A stretch of DNA of 64,000 bases, taken from Kappaphycus alvarezii. Lineage: Eukaryota; Rhodophyta; Florideophyceae; Gigartinales; Solieriaceae. The stretch is taken from assembly GCA_002205965.3 (NCBI GenBank), contig NADL03000614.1, positions 434,001 through 498,000 of the forward strand. The letters are read 5' to 3'. This document shows, piece by piece, positions 31,684-43,154 of the stretch (position 1 is the first letter of the stretch; each line of letters starts with the position of its first letter). The notes beneath the pieces were generated by a model that was not told the origin of the DNA, did not search any database, and saw only the letters and a list, made by a program, of their open reading frames with translations. Made by a program: the position numbers and the translations under genes.

Positions 31684-32153
31684 GTGTTGTTTCCGCTCGA
31701 GCCTGACACTAAGTCTACGAAGAAGAAAATGGTAGAGTGTGAAGAAATGGGGACCTCTAGTGAATATTTCGCGTCTGACTCGAACGCCAGTCCGGACTCG
31801 TCGGACTCATCGGGAGAAAAAATGGTCCTAGCTGTCCGCGAAGATAAATATTTCGGATCGGACGGGGATCTTTCCGGTGAAGGAGATAATACCAGTCAAG
31901 AAGAAAAGAGAGGGAAATGTGTGATGATTCGAGGGATCAAATCGCTCATTTGAAGGAAGAATTGCCAGGAGGGATAAATGGTTTGCTCTGCGGCACTGTC
32001 ATCGTCCCCTGTACTACAGAAGAGCTACGCCCTGAAGCCGCACCGACGGAGCATTCCTTTGAAATGAAGGAACCTACCCGATCTACCATAGGACTCGCCA
32101 AATGTAGCCCTGAAACAACTAAATTACCCGTCAAGAAATCGAAAAAATGTTAG
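31684..32153 (+). pseudogene. G3 acidic linker between protease and RT
   Basis: 31684-31953 is Ser/Asp/Glu-rich (EYFASDSN, DGDLSGEGDN) and corresponds to the acidic tail after the G1 protease. 31917-32153 includes TEHSFEMKEPT, which corresponds to the pre-RT HSFELTD motif of G1 and G5. Polypeptide linkers like this join protease and RT in pol. Confidence 0.55.
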
Positions 32154-32254
32154 ACGCTGGGATTTTTGCCCTTGTGTCGTCTTCGTGGTCGCAACAGTCG
32201 TTATCGAGACTAGGAAGGATGGTAGGTCTCGCTTTTGCGTGTATCATCGCACCT

Positions 32255-33020
32255 TTGTAGCATAAATGCTATTTTTTCGCGCTCGCACTGTACGCATTAC
32301 AGTAACGACTGTACCGTGCACGTTCCACGAGGAAAATATTGTACATTAATCGCTCGTACTGTACCGCGTGCTGTACTCTGTACCGTTTACAGTGTACTCG
32401 GACCCTACGCACCGTTTGCAGTGCCAGTAGTAGTTGGCACGCCTTGCCACCGTACTACAGTACGGTGGCAAGGCGGGGGTACGCGCGTTTATAGTAAGTA
32501 CCTCCGGTAAACCCTAGTCCGAGGGCTCGGGTGTAGATACTTAGAGATAATTAGTATAGGCTAGGGTTAGTCGTAGCTATCTAAGTACCGGCGAGCTGAA
32601 CCGTGGGAGCTCACAGAGGACAACCACCGTAGTGCCGGGCAGTAAACGAATACCAAGTTAAGGTTTTTACTCCCGCGCTACCGCCCTGACCAACGTTTCC
32701 GGTCTTTCCCTCTCGCTCCGCGCACGCTCCTTTAACTCCACACCCCACCACCCACGGGACTAGGGTGGTGAGGGTCGTGTGAGTCGAGTCGTCGCAAATC
32801 GCCTGTTGCCCGCAGGATACTCTACGCTCCACGTTAAGTGGGTAGAGCCTGTCGAAAGGATAACACGGAAAAGCTCCGCTCTGTTTACGCGTCCTCACCT
32901 CCCTGGTCCCAAGTTCCGTTGCACGCTACGCTTCGGTGACCGTTTATTCCGTTGTCTCGATACGAATAAGTTCTCGGTACTACTCTACGCTATAGCACGA
33001 GCTATCCGTTTATGCTACAA
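32255..33020. mobile_element. 766-bp TIR element inserted in G3 RT
   Basis: Perfect 12-bp inverted termini TTGTAGCATAAA (32255-32266) and its complement (33009-33020). The flanking 3-bp duplication is CCT (32252-32254, 33021-33023). Removing it joins the RT tyrosine motif to the downstream K-x-D-x-(W/Y)-x-LPKI motif, apart from a one-base difference. It encodes nothing I recognise and is rich in GTAC words. A 3-bp duplication suits PIF/Harbinger or CACTA, but the termini match neither signature, so the class is open. Confidence 0.85.
32441..32474. repeat. Perfect 16-bp hairpin inside the 766-bp element
   Basis: GCCTTGCCACCGTACT (32441-32456), two bases, then its exact complement (32459-32474). 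It would extrude a stable cruciform. Its GTACNNGTAC-like core links it to the palindromes elsewhere in the window. Confidence 0.9.
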
Positions 33021-34199
33021 CCTTCAACCGCAAAATAAGGCGGATCGATGGTCATTGCCAAAGATAGAGGAGATCTTCGACGATCTTAGGGTTAGCCCTA
33101 TCTTCAACACCCTCGACTTGTTCGCATGATACTGAAAATTAGGTACTGCTGCGGTATGCAAAGAAATTAATATGTTCGCCAGCCGTTTTGGTACCTTCAA
33201 GTTCGAATTGATGCCATTTGGTTTAATGAATGTGCCCTCTACATTCCAAGGCATGATAGATTACGTCTTGAAAGGAATTAATTGCGCCTGAGTCTATTTG
33301 GATAATGTCGTAATCTTCTCTTACTCAAAAGAGGAGCAAATTGATAATCTAACTGTCGTTATCAAGGTAGTCGGGGAAGCAGGACTTAACCTCAAGTTTA
33401 CGAAATGTGCGTTTGATATGATAAGCGTAAAGTTGCTTGGTCACTTCGTAGACAAGCGTGATGCTCGCGTCGGCGAGGAAAAGATTGATGCCATCAAGAG
33501 GCCCCCCGTCCCTACCAACTCAACGGAGTTCCGTAGATTTCTTGCACTAGCCGGGTGCTATTTTCGTTCCTTAACGTATTTTGCTGGAACATTTGCTGTA
33601 ATTCACGCAGCCACTTTGGGGAAGAGGATATTACTATGGACTAAAGAGAATAATACCCCCTTCGAAAATCTAAAAGAAAAGATTGCCTCTTCGCCGGTGC
33701 TAGCCTTCCCTGATTTCGAGTCCCCCTTTATAGTGGAATCCGACGCTTCTAATGTGGCTGTTGGGGCATCTATGGCCCAAAAGAAGAAAGCAGGAAAGAT
33801 TAATGCCGTGCAGTAAGGAAGCCGGATGATGAACGCGACAGACAGTAACCATTTCGGCTTTGAGAGGGAGTTCCTCGCCATCATCTTCGCTTGAAGGGAA
33901 TTCAGCGTGTATCTGTTATCGACTGAACCGGTCAAGCCTATAAACGACTATCAGGTCCTTCGTTTTACCTTCAAGAAAAGCGATATGCACGGAAGGCTAG
34001 CGAGCTGGATGTAGTTCCTTGCGTGTTATGGTTTCTAGTCAGAGTATAGCCCAGGTGCGGGCAACAGAACAGCTGAATACCTTTCGCGCGCAATAACTAC
34101 TGGCTCCTCTCCTGGCTCTGAATACGATGAAGTAGACTTAATTGCCGCATTAGATTCCGAATCCCGTAGGAGAATCACACACTTGAGCCTTTCCTGCTC

Positions 34200-35450
34200 G
34201 ACTTCGTCCGTCATTTGCATGGCTTGAAGATCGGGGTCGACGATGAGGACAAGCGCAGTTCGATCAAACGTATGGCTAAAACCTTCATGATGTGGGAAAG
34301 AAAGCCTAATCGAAGAACTAGAAAAGGAATAATGTCTCTTCCGTTTATTAATGACAAAATCGCGATATTGAAGACTTTTCATGACAATGCTGGACACTAG
34401 AACAAGGAGAAAACAAAAAATTTCGTTGTAGACCATTATTGGTGGCCGCAGATGCACTGAGACATTCAAAACTATGTGAAAATTTGCGAAGGGTGACAGA
34501 AGGCGAATAATGTTCCGCAGTATCGCACGACTTTGAATGTCGCAATGACAAAAATCTTCAAGGCCTATTCGATCGGCTTCGCGGGACCCCTACTGATATC
34601 AAAGGCTGGAAGGAGATTTCTGCTCATCGCCGTCGAGCATTTTACAGGTTTGCCAATCGCAATTGCAACCGCGAGATCGTCGGCCAAAACTGTCCGAAAG
34701 TTCAAAGAGAGAGAAGTTATGCACCCTGTTGGTCCCCTAAAGAATATTATCTCCGAAAACTTTGGGTGCTTCACCGCTGCCACCATTGCAGAATTCATGA
34801 AGAAACATGGAATTATCTGGACCACTTTTTTCGCGTACGCTCACATATCTAATGGTGGAGCCGAAATGATAGTGCGAACAATCAAAAGCGCCGTAAAGAA
34901 GATGGCCTTCGACAAAGAACAGATTGGGAAGAGCGTTTGCCCTGTGTTTTGTATGGATACAGCCGCCGTCGCCTTTCCACAGGAGCTTCGCCGTTCGAAC
35001 TGATGTTCGGAGTAGTTCCACGCATGGATCCCCCTGTTCCCGTCGCGTTGATGGTCAGCGCTTTCGGTACGCACTGCAATTTGTAACTTCTGGACCCCTC
35101 GGCCCTTCAAGCTCAGCGTCGAGAGGAAGAGATGCGTAAAATTGGCGATTAAATATCGGCAGAGCCTCGTATGTTCAACGCATAGAATTGAGTTTTGGTG
35201 GCGCATAGGCAGGAATTAATATCATAAAATAAGTGGCCTGCCCTTCGATCGCGTTGTTACGGACCTTTCCGCGATTGGAAAGTTGCACATCCCCCATAAT
35301 GGCTTATCTCATACGGAGGTCGCCATTCCCGCCGCGCCATCCACGCGAGGAGATTAGTTGCCCTCGTCTTGCGCCCGAGCCATCTGAAGGCCTTGTATTT
35401 CCGGATTTGGGCGATGTTGTTTATATTTTCTTATCCTTTTGTAGTTAATT
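34200..35450 (+). pseudogene. G3 integrase with GPY/F-like end
   Basis: A zinc-finger remnant (KTFHDNAGH ... YVKICEG, the last Cys replaced by TGA) is followed by the core at 34533-35003. SIGFAGPL sits where the first catalytic Asp belongs (Asp to Gly), IISENF where the second does (SDN to SEN), and GGAEMIVRTIKSA keeps the Glu. Past 35003, frameshifted sequence reads VLVAHRQELIS and SRCYGPF, resembling the GPY/F module at the integrase C-terminus. Catalytically dead. Confidence 0.75.
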
Positions 35451-37486
35451 TGTATTCTTTCTAGTTTTTTTGAGAAATTATTCATGTGTCACCCTCTTTA
35501 ACCTAATCATTGCGTTGGAATAATACTACCTAACAAGAATCAACCAATATTTGTTGAGTGTAATGTGGGACCTAGAACCCAATAAAGACTTCCTTGGTCG
35601 CCCCTACACCTCCTACCTGACGAAGAAAAACCGACGGTGGGTTTGTGGTGACTGCGCCCCCCTTCTTATTGAAAAGATCTGACGAGGCGGTAGGGATATT
35701 ATGACCCCTAGAGGGGATGTGTTGCTTACCTGCCCATGTCACTCTCCGTACGTCGGCTATCTTCAGAAGTTATTCCCAGTCGTCCTCCCCGCAGCAAAGT
35801 TTTAGAGAAGCTTCGCAGAATCGCATCACATCTCCTCCGCGGAATCATATATGAGTGGGGTTTCTTTCCTTGCGTGGAAACATACGGAATGTTGAGCCCC
35901 GCGACGTTCTACAACCCATAACTGCCGCTACGAAAATTCCGCGTGAGAAAGAACCAGACAGCCCACAGATCCATTCGACACAAGATCACTCCTATCACGC
36001 TATGTAAGAATATCCTTGAAGCAGACGCGCGGAGTATTTTCAACACGAACATGGCTAAGGGAAGCGGGATTAGGACTAATGAGGTTCAACAATTTCATTA
36101 AATCTGCAAATGAGGTGCAACGTGGACATTAACCCAATTGCTCCAATGTTTCGCAATCCTTTTCGTAGTCTTCCGACCAATAATTCTCTCCCGGACCCGC
36201 TCCCAAGACTTTGGCAAAGCGCATTCGCCGCGGATGCCTGCATGCAATGAACTTCAAAGTAGTGATAGGTAATCGGAAATTTACGGTCAGATTATAGGCG
36301 CGCTAGAGGCGAAGGCACCCTTGACATCGGGAATAGTACCTCAAAATACTTGCTGGGGTGCTTCCGACGCCAGTAGTAGACCATCATGATGGACCTGAAT
36401 CGAGAAGGTAGATTTCTTCCGAACCACCTGTTGACGATGAGCCCGTCTCTCTGCTCTTGTTCGAAGTCATTTTGAGACTTCGAGGGATTATGGACGCCGG
36501 CTGCCTGGGGGTGCATCTTAGAATGATAAATTGTATAAATCGATAGATCACTCTTCCATTGTCCCTTCTTCGACGGTAAGTTATTGCCACATGAAGCAAT
36601 TTTGGACAACTTCTGGTATCTTAGAAACCACGAAAGATATTTTCCACGTCAGAATTTCTGGGTACCACGTATGGTCCTCGCTATTGAGACGGTATTCGGT
36701 AATTCTCAGCCTGAACGCAAGTTCTCTGTCAATTAAGTTCTTCATTTAGCTATATGCAGCGATATTGACCGTATTTTTACCGAAAAGGAGATTAGATTCG
36801 TAGTAAGGAAGCTCTAACGAGACCGGTTTCTACTTTCAGAAGCCGCCTTACGAGACCCTCAAGAAGATGTCGTCCAGAGTGTCACCAACTCTCCGAGATC
36901 TCGTAATCTTGATAGCATCTGAATGACCTGCAAGGTGAAGAAGCTTACTCTTGTTTTGTCCACAACGGGCCTGATCCAATTAGAGGTTTTCCATCGCCTT
37001 GAGATAGCTTAAGGGTTGCGGCGTGTTTTTGGTATCAAGGAGTTGAAAGGGTCGTTTCATTGCCGCTTTGAAGGCTAGCTCTGACCGTGGATCCTTCCCG
37101 CCTGTGGAACATCGGAAGATTTATTTGGTATGTACCATCCTACTTGTTTCAAGAGGGATTTTGGGATGAAGATATCACCGTATTCAGTCACCTCACACGC
37201 GCAGTGGAGGGGATAGTCGCGGAATCTTTGTCCGACGTGAATTAAAACTGAGGTTCGTGGCGAAGACGGCGCGTAGGAGGAGATAGAGGTCTCTGTGAGA
37301 TGTGAGGCTCATCAGTTGGCTTCTTTGGTTTTTGGAGAGCCCATCAAAGGCTAGGCGCCAGGGTTAAACGTCCCTGATGCGCCAGGGGGAATGCGGGAGT
37401 TGCTGTCTGGAGGGGGCTGCAGGGGTTGACAGACTCATTGGGTGAGCTGATTGAGCTCATCCCGCACTGCACCCGAAGTGCAGTTT
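35451..37486. other. 2-kb unassigned insert between G3 integrase and 3' LTR
   Basis: No domain recognised. Open stretches exist on both strands: plus 35736-35921; a plus-strand frame at about 36112-36246 reading NPFRSLPTNN and LPRLWQSAFAADACM; and minus 36292-36609. It could be an insertion, an extra ORF of G3, or decayed 3' sequence. Short hairpins (TGAGCTGATTGAGCTCA, ACTGCAC...GTGCAGT) lie at about 37445-37485. Confidence 0.45.
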
Positions 37487-37498
37487 GAGGACGGGTAG

Positions 37499-37772
37499 TG
37501 TTGAGACCATTGGCTGAAAGGTGAATTTTACGCGATTTAGGGGCATATGTAATTATGTTTTACTGTTTTCTACTGTACTTTTTATCTTTTGACCTACTAT
37601 TTTTATTCATTTTTTAGTTGTGGTATAGTAGTATTGACGATTCTTTGCCGCAGGGCTCTCGTGTGCCGGGTATATAGCCCGACACACGAAACGCTTGAGC
37701 CGCAGTCAACAGAGGCTGCTACCTACCATCCCCTCTCGACATACTGTCTTTCCTACCAACTCACTACATCCG
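37499..37772 (+). repeat. 3' LTR of G3
   Basis: Preceded by a purine-rich GAGGACGGGTAG (37487-37498) that could be the polypurine tract. It contains a TATATAG box near 37674. It ends CATCCG where the 5' LTR ends CATCCA. Confidence 0.8.
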
Positions 37773-37777
37773 CTAGC

Positions 37778-38860
37778 ATTAGAAGGTCACAATTGAATAA
37801 AAAAGTGTACTGCATAGTGGACTATTCTGCAGTAAATACTTTATCTCGTCACAGTAGAAAATAGAAATCCACATACCTTACCGTAAAGTACAGCACTATA
37901 CAAGTGGACAGATTACACGATTACTGGGGTGCTACCAAAATATTTAAGCACCACCTCGCCTCCAAAGTGTCTCCCGGAGCGCATTACCGTACGTACAAGA
38001 TTACTCCATCTGCGATGTCAACGGCTATCGAGCTAACATAGAAGATTGTCCTAATCCTCTACACGAGACACTCTCCCTTCTTTGCAACACAACGCCGCCT
38101 TCGGTACGATGCCACGTCGAGTCAAGTCTGGGAAAGTGTTTAGGACTCGGGCCACCCGTGGAGAGTGAGACCAAAGAGAGCGGTTCGAGTTCACCTGAAA
38201 ATACTTCCGCTAACTACTACAATAATGAAAACCACCCAAATGGTATAAAAACGGCATGTTGACTTCAGCAGTGGTTGGAGAGTCAAGGGAGGTCTGTAAA
38301 GATGAGGTAAGATTCAGAAGCGGTCTATAACTATGAAAAAAGGGGTATAATGAGATTACTCATGCATAAAATAACCAAAAAGGAGGTGGATAACAATGGT
38401 CTACGACAATCAAGGATGATAATTACTCAGAAAAGGGGAAAAATGAGATCAGTAAAGCACGAGATGGATCAGTGAATAGTGCGATGAGAACTCAGCTTTC
38501 TTGGACCTTTATGTGAGTCGGATGGATGGCGTAGGGTAATAGTCTCTTAGAATGGACTGGGGGCGAAAATGACAATCTACGAAAAAATTTACCCAATAGT
38601 GGGGATGATTAGCTTTCCAAATATGACAAAGCCCATTATAGTGCCATTCTAGCATGCGATACTTGTCTGCATACACATAAGCTAGTTAGTAGGCTACTGG
38701 AACCCTCCCAATAATATTTAACTTCCTCATTTCACGTAGTTGGCCTTAGAAGTCACTTGTAACCAGATATCCTTCATTGTGTATGTATAAATAAATAGGT
38801 GAGTTTTTAAGTCCGATATGCTCTTTTGTGGCGATTTATATAGAATAAAACGGATCAGAC
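37778..38860. other. Unassigned sequence between G3 and G4
   Basis: I see no gene. It probably includes the decayed 3' LTR of minus-strand G4 (a GGTATAAAAACGG TATA-like box is near 38240), but I cannot pair it with a 5' LTR. Confidence 0.4.
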
Positions 38861-38864
38861 AGAT

Positions 38865-39460
38865 CAAGTAATGGTATGAAACCGAAATTGAGCTCGAACA
38901 GCAATCAAAGATGGTGAGCTATAACGGCGAGGTTCAAGATGTAAGAAGCCGGAGAACGTATCCATATAACACTCTATGAATATATTTATCCCAATTAATT
39001 TCCTGTTCAACGACCTTCTTCCTTGCAACGGTCTTGATAGTGTGTAGCTTTCTTTCAGCTCTATCATAAGACATTGGAGCCCACACCATCAAAGTAATCA
39101 AACTCAGCCCGTGCTTCCTCATAAAATCTGATACATGGGCGGTTGTAAAGCACGAAGAATTGTCTGATACAATAGTCCTCGCGGCACACCATCTTCCTGT
39201 TCGTATTGCGTGAATCCATACAGAAGTTGGGTTTTTATTATTTCTTAGTGAAGATTATGACGAGGAAAGACCATACATACGATGTAGGTCTGATAGTTCC
39301 AGTGTATAACATTTTTTTAGTCTCTTTACGGGAAGTCTGATTGTGATGAGAAGACATATCATGTGCTTGATTCTATATTCGAGTCGTATACTTCAACTTA
39401 ATTGAGCACGTAGTCGGTACAGATATAGGGTAATTTCCTTCGATTGTCTATGCAACAATT
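38865..39460 (-). pseudogene. G4 integrase core fragment
   Basis: The minus frame ending near 38934 reads RTIVSDNSSCFTTAHVSDFM (second catalytic Asp), WAPMSYDRAERKLHTIKTVA (catalytic Glu) and INWDKYIHRVLYGY. This parallels the G1, G3 and G5 integrases. The first Asp region is not readable. Confidence 0.75.
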
Positions 39461-39639
39461 TCCGTGTCGCGGAGTGCTCCTTTTATCTCGCCTTGCAATC
39501 CTTAGTCTAGGTGATCCAGTCATGCCTTTCAGAGAATCCAATTTCTTCTCTCTCATATTTCTCATCTTTTTAGTCTAGGGCGGCAGTGAGCTTCTCGGTT
39601 AACTCCCGAACTGCTTTACTAACGGTTACGTAGGATTCT

Positions 39640-40330
39640 TCTCTGATACCGAGCACAAGAATTTATTCCAACGTCTTGGTGCATGTTGGGCCAGCTTCAA
39701 TATTGGAGGAAATTTCTTCGCTAGGGGTTTCAATTTCTTCTTCTCTTAGCAGTTGACTTTCGGAGACCTTCAAATCAGTCTCCAAAGTTAACATCACCTC
39801 CTCGTATTCGATTTGAGGACGGTCGTTCTGCGTTCTGAAGTCAAAATTTTCGCGCGTGGACGAAAGCTTCGGAAGGCCGATTGTAAAGTGTAATGGTGAA
39901 TTATATACGAATAGGTAGTATAGCTTGACGGTTTTAACCCCAAAAATGTCAGAACGCTCATTAACGAGCCGATATGCGGGGAGCTATATACATACGTCAA
40001 TTTTATCTTCTTTTGGTATATATCGGGGATGGCTAAAGTAGGTGGGATATTCCTGTCGTCATAACATCATTAAAAGCTCAGTAATTCAATAATGCCCGCA
40101 AATTTGTGCATTAATCCTTTAATTGGACGTGCTGTAGCGAACCCAGCGTGTAAAGAGATACGACTGTGACTTTAGGTGTCGAATTCTTTCCGAAAAGGCG
40201 AGGCATGGATTTCTTTGCAGCACCAACGTTCCCATGTTTAATTTTACAAAATATAACGCCAATAATTGTTAGAGGTTTTGGAAGAATATTCGAGGTTACG
40301 TAAACGAGGCTAGAGATTGGGAATCCTCCA
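39640..40330 (-). pseudogene. G4 protease region and acidic tail
   Basis: Minus-strand pieces: GAAKKSMPRLFGKNSTPKV (about 40180-40240) matches the pre-protease helix of G3. IGSLMSVLTFLGLKPSSYTT sits where the protease flap region is expected. An acidic tail (IEYEEVMLTLETD, REEEIETPSEEIS) lies at about 39690-39810. No catalytic triplet is left. Confidence 0.5.
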
Positions 40331-40499
40331 TCTTCTTATCGCCTTGATTTTTTCGGTATTATTGCACCGATAGAAGTTCTATTCATAATATTATATATCT
40401 AATTGAAAGCAACGTTTCTTTAAAGCAGTTATTGACATAAAAGGTTCAATATGTCGCCTTCTTTACTTTCTCTATTCTCATCTTTATTTTCGGCAATAT

Positions 40500-41108
40500 A
40501 ATTCACTTACTGCGAAACGGTCCAGTCGTTCGACTCTGGGTGGACCAAACTCAAATCGATAATCTTTGAGAGCGTTGCGGGTTCTACTCACACTTTTTGA
40601 AAGGCTTAAAAGGCGTTAAAGAGTTCTAAATAATTCGTTGGGACATGGAAAAACCAGAAATTGTTGTAATGTTTCATAACTGCAAGTAGCGGAACAAAGC
40701 GAGATGAATTTGGCAATATTAAAGTAGCATGCCAAAGTATGACTCCTCTAGAATTCTTGTCATCTCCTTGAGCGAACTGAAAAATTCGTTGAAGTCAAAA
40801 ACAATATCTTAACCTTGGCTGATGTTTTTTGATATTTTCTTCTTCAACAAAGCAATCGGGTATTTTACCTTGACAATGAAGTAATTTTTTGCATTCTCAA
40901 TAAATATTCGATCTCTTTCGAATGTTTCTTTATAAAAATCGAATGCGGGGTCATCCAGATGCACAACAAAAGATGATGCCTTTTGCCCGTTGTATTTACA
41001 GCCTATAATGACTTTTTAGAAGCACATGAAGGACTTTTTCCAATCTGTGCTTATTTCACAGACCAGCGAGCCGGAATTAGAGGAATAATTATCGTACAAG
41101 AGTGACAT
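40500..41108 (-). pseudogene. G4 Gag, one frame with four stops
   Basis: Starting at ATG 41108, one minus frame can be followed about 200 codons with only a few stops. It reads LVCEISTDWKKSFMCF, VVHLDDPAFDFYKETFERDR, YFIVKVKYPIALLKK and FDFNEFFSSLKEMTRILEE. The LDDPAFDFY helix and the later FNEFF...LKEM block suit a Gag capsid (retrotransposon gag) domain. Absence of indels makes this the best-kept part of G4. Confidence 0.5.
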
Positions 41109-42060
41109 GATAGGGATGAAAAAGCAAATGGACACGTGGATTAGAAGTGAGGAGGGACTGTTCCTTCCTTTTGTCTCTATTTCCCCTTCGTTGCATGGTC
41201 AGAGTTTAATAAGAATGTGGCAGTGTGTAGAGAAGCTTCTTGAGCCATATAATGTAATGGTATAAAATTGAGAAAGAAGCTATAAAATAAGAAACAATAA
41301 CCTATATATGTAGTAGCGTAAACGAACTCGTCGCCTTATTTAAAAAATCCGCATCAAAGGGGCAGAATAGCTCTATTGCTCGGGTTTCAGCAGGAGCTCC
41401 TAACATTTTATGCCGTACTGCATTGCTCCTTCTCGTCTATGTGCATTTTCTGCATGCAGTTCAATATAAGCATGTCCACCATTCGTATTCGTTTACCCTG
41501 GAACTAATTTAATATATAAATGTGTACTGTTCAGATATAAAATGCACAGTTCAGTACAATAATGTGCTGTACACATTGCCTATCGTTGTACTTTATTGTA
41601 CTGAAAAGCAATTGCTTGTCGATAAACATAAAACTTTATCCGTAGTGCTGCAACTACAAATCACAGAGCAAATGAAAAGTGATATCAATACGTATGTTAA
41701 ACCGATCCTATGTGACCACTTGAAAGTCCTTAGAGCGTCTCCACTCGTGGTATAAATTGTTTCTTGTACTGGTTACCATAAAACATAATAAGCGTCCACA
41801 CCCAGAAAAGAGGCCAAGACAATCATTTGCCTCGTAATAGCCAAATGCCCGTTGACTCGGATCCAAAAAGGCCTTTTTTGGCCCTAATCCAATGGCATTC
41901 GAACTTGGTAGGGAGTCAAATAAAAATAGAATTTTATGCAAAACATTACTAACAATATATGTCAAAATGAAGAGCATTATACAATATTATGTGTTTCCTG
42001 TTCCAAATTCTTTGAACTGCCGCCTCTGGCTCCCAATTCAGTTTAGTTCTGTCTAAGCCT
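41109..42060. other. Unassigned sequence upstream of G4
   Basis: Presumably the former 5' LTR and leader of G4, but no LTR partner was found. 41522-41600 has repeated CAGTACAATA/TGTAC words. A minus open frame, 41708-41977, shows nothing I recognise. Confidence 0.4.
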
Positions 42061-42074
42061 CAGCAGCTCCATTA

Positions 42075-42690
42075 TTTTTTTTTTGCAATATATGACTGCG
42101 CCATAGCTTTTATCCTCTCCAGTTCTTTCTTGGCGCGTTGAGACCTTTTGCGCTCTACGGGAGAGTGGTCTTTGTGCTCTACATTTCTCGACGGTTGCCC
42201 TGTGCTTTTAGGCGTCGATTTCACTGCAGTAGTGTCACTCGATATCTGCTCTGCATATTAAATCTTAGCGCAGCTGTTGCTTCTGTTCAGTGCGTCTCCG
42301 GACTCTGCCGCTAACAGGCATGTATCAACTGCTGCCAATATATGCTTCATTATACGCTCCAAAAGACTTGAAGAGTGAATAAATATGTACCGCTTTATAC
42401 GTGGAAAAGATTTCCCACAGTATAATGGATCACTCCCTATAGCGCGCTACATTGCTCTACCTTCATTCTTCTTATTATACAATGCAGTAGCTGCATAAAT
42501 TATATTTTTGTCATTTGGAATCCCTGTAAGACGAACGGCGATTACGCTTTGGCAAAACCATCCGAAAAACAAACAAGCCTTATTGATTTCCTTGTACCTA
42601 CCGAATAGCGCAGAACCCGTTTGTTCGTACCGAATTTCCCTGTCAGTGTTTTCCCTCTGTATTTTCACAAACATCTTGCGCATTTGGTCT
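42075..42690 (-). pseudogene. Orphan Harbinger partner gene (NAM-associated/Myb-like) fragment
   Basis: The minus frame 42447-42683 reads ALFGRYKEINKACLFFGWF and VRLTGIPNDKNIIYAATALY, the helix and T-G-x-x-(N/D)-x-x-x-x-x-A pattern of NAM-associated proteins. Further on, about 42080-42180 reads SPVERKRSQRAKKELERIKA, the Lys-rich C-terminal helix of the same family. Such proteins accompany Harbinger-class transposases (compare the H2 partner gene at 50 kb). No transposase gene is visible next to it, so this is a fragment. Confidence 0.5.
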
Positions 42691-42699
42691 TAAAAGACT

Positions 42700-43150
42700 G
42701 ACAATTTTTACCTAACCCCTTTCAAGGCAATGTCAGATGCCCTGATGAATTAGCGGCAGCATAATACGATTTACTCTCTATACCATATCTTGCAACTGCC
42801 CATTTCAATAAGTGTAACACTGCTGAGGGCTGATTGCAGCCTCCGAGTTGATGTCGTGCTTAATGTATTGATTTGTACAGTTATTCTGGATGTGTTGGAC
42901 ATCGCACAGATTTCGCCGCGGTATGACATTTATCCAGCATTTTCGGCGTGGAAAGGCGTTTGGATGCCCAGGCAGCTCCTTCTGGGAACTCAATACGGCT
43001 GGGAACAAAGACAATGTGTTGGAAATAGGGGCAAGTTTTGCGGCGTGGAGAAGCGAATAATGATTGCGTACTGTAGTATGCAAGGCTATAGGAAGCCATT
43101 AGGAGCTGGAGGAAGCAGTTTGCAACATCTGAAACAGAAAAAGCATGATA
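42700..43150. other. Unassigned sequence upstream of the orphan partner gene
   Basis: Open on both strands (42790-43173 plus, 42881-43168 minus), with no motif I can place. The minus frame could be the decayed N-terminal part of the partner gene. Confidence 0.4.
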
Positions 43151-43154
43151 CTGT

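Larger units (their letters stand above)
32160..34110 (+). pseudogene. G3 RT and RNase H, split by a TIR element
   Basis: RT fingers (VVIETRKDGRSRFCVYHRTF) end at 32254. The coding sequence resumes at 33024 with ADRWSLPKIEEIFDDL, FGTFKFELMPFGLMNVPSTFQ (two overlapping motifs) and VYLDNVVIFS, where the catalytic YxDD has become YLDN. The frame 33298-33816 covers the RT thumb and the start of RNase H (VESDASNVAVGASM). Further RNase H blocks (EREFLAIIFA, YQVLRFTFKKSDMHGR) reach about 34110. Stops and frameshifts are present. Confidence 0.8.
29714..37772 (+). mobile_element. Ty3/Gypsy retrotransposon G3 with LTRs and TSD
   Basis: LTRs at 29714-29977 and 37499-37772 start TGTTGAGAC and end ATCCA/ATCCG. 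Flanks are CTAGG (29709-29713) and CTAGC (37773-37777), a 5-bp target duplication with one change. Order inside: gag, protease, acidic linker, RT (split by a 766-bp element), RNase H, integrase with a GPY/F-like end, then about 2 kb I cannot assign. The LTRs differ at many positions, so this is an old copy. Confidence 0.85.
38865..41108 (-). mobile_element. Ty3/Gypsy remnant G4, RT and RNase H missing
   Basis: On the minus strand Gag starts at 41108, protease-region sequence follows at about 40300-39650, and an integrase core ends at about 38865. Only about 2.2 kb separates Gag start and integrase end, too short for a Gypsy pol, and I find no RT or RNase H motif. LTRs were not identified. Confidence 0.65.

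Noticed and set aside
36384-36599. Minus-strand LLDSGPS as a Copia-type protease active site.
   Set aside because: No other protease, Gag or integrase motif occurs nearby in that orientation, and the match is a single short word.
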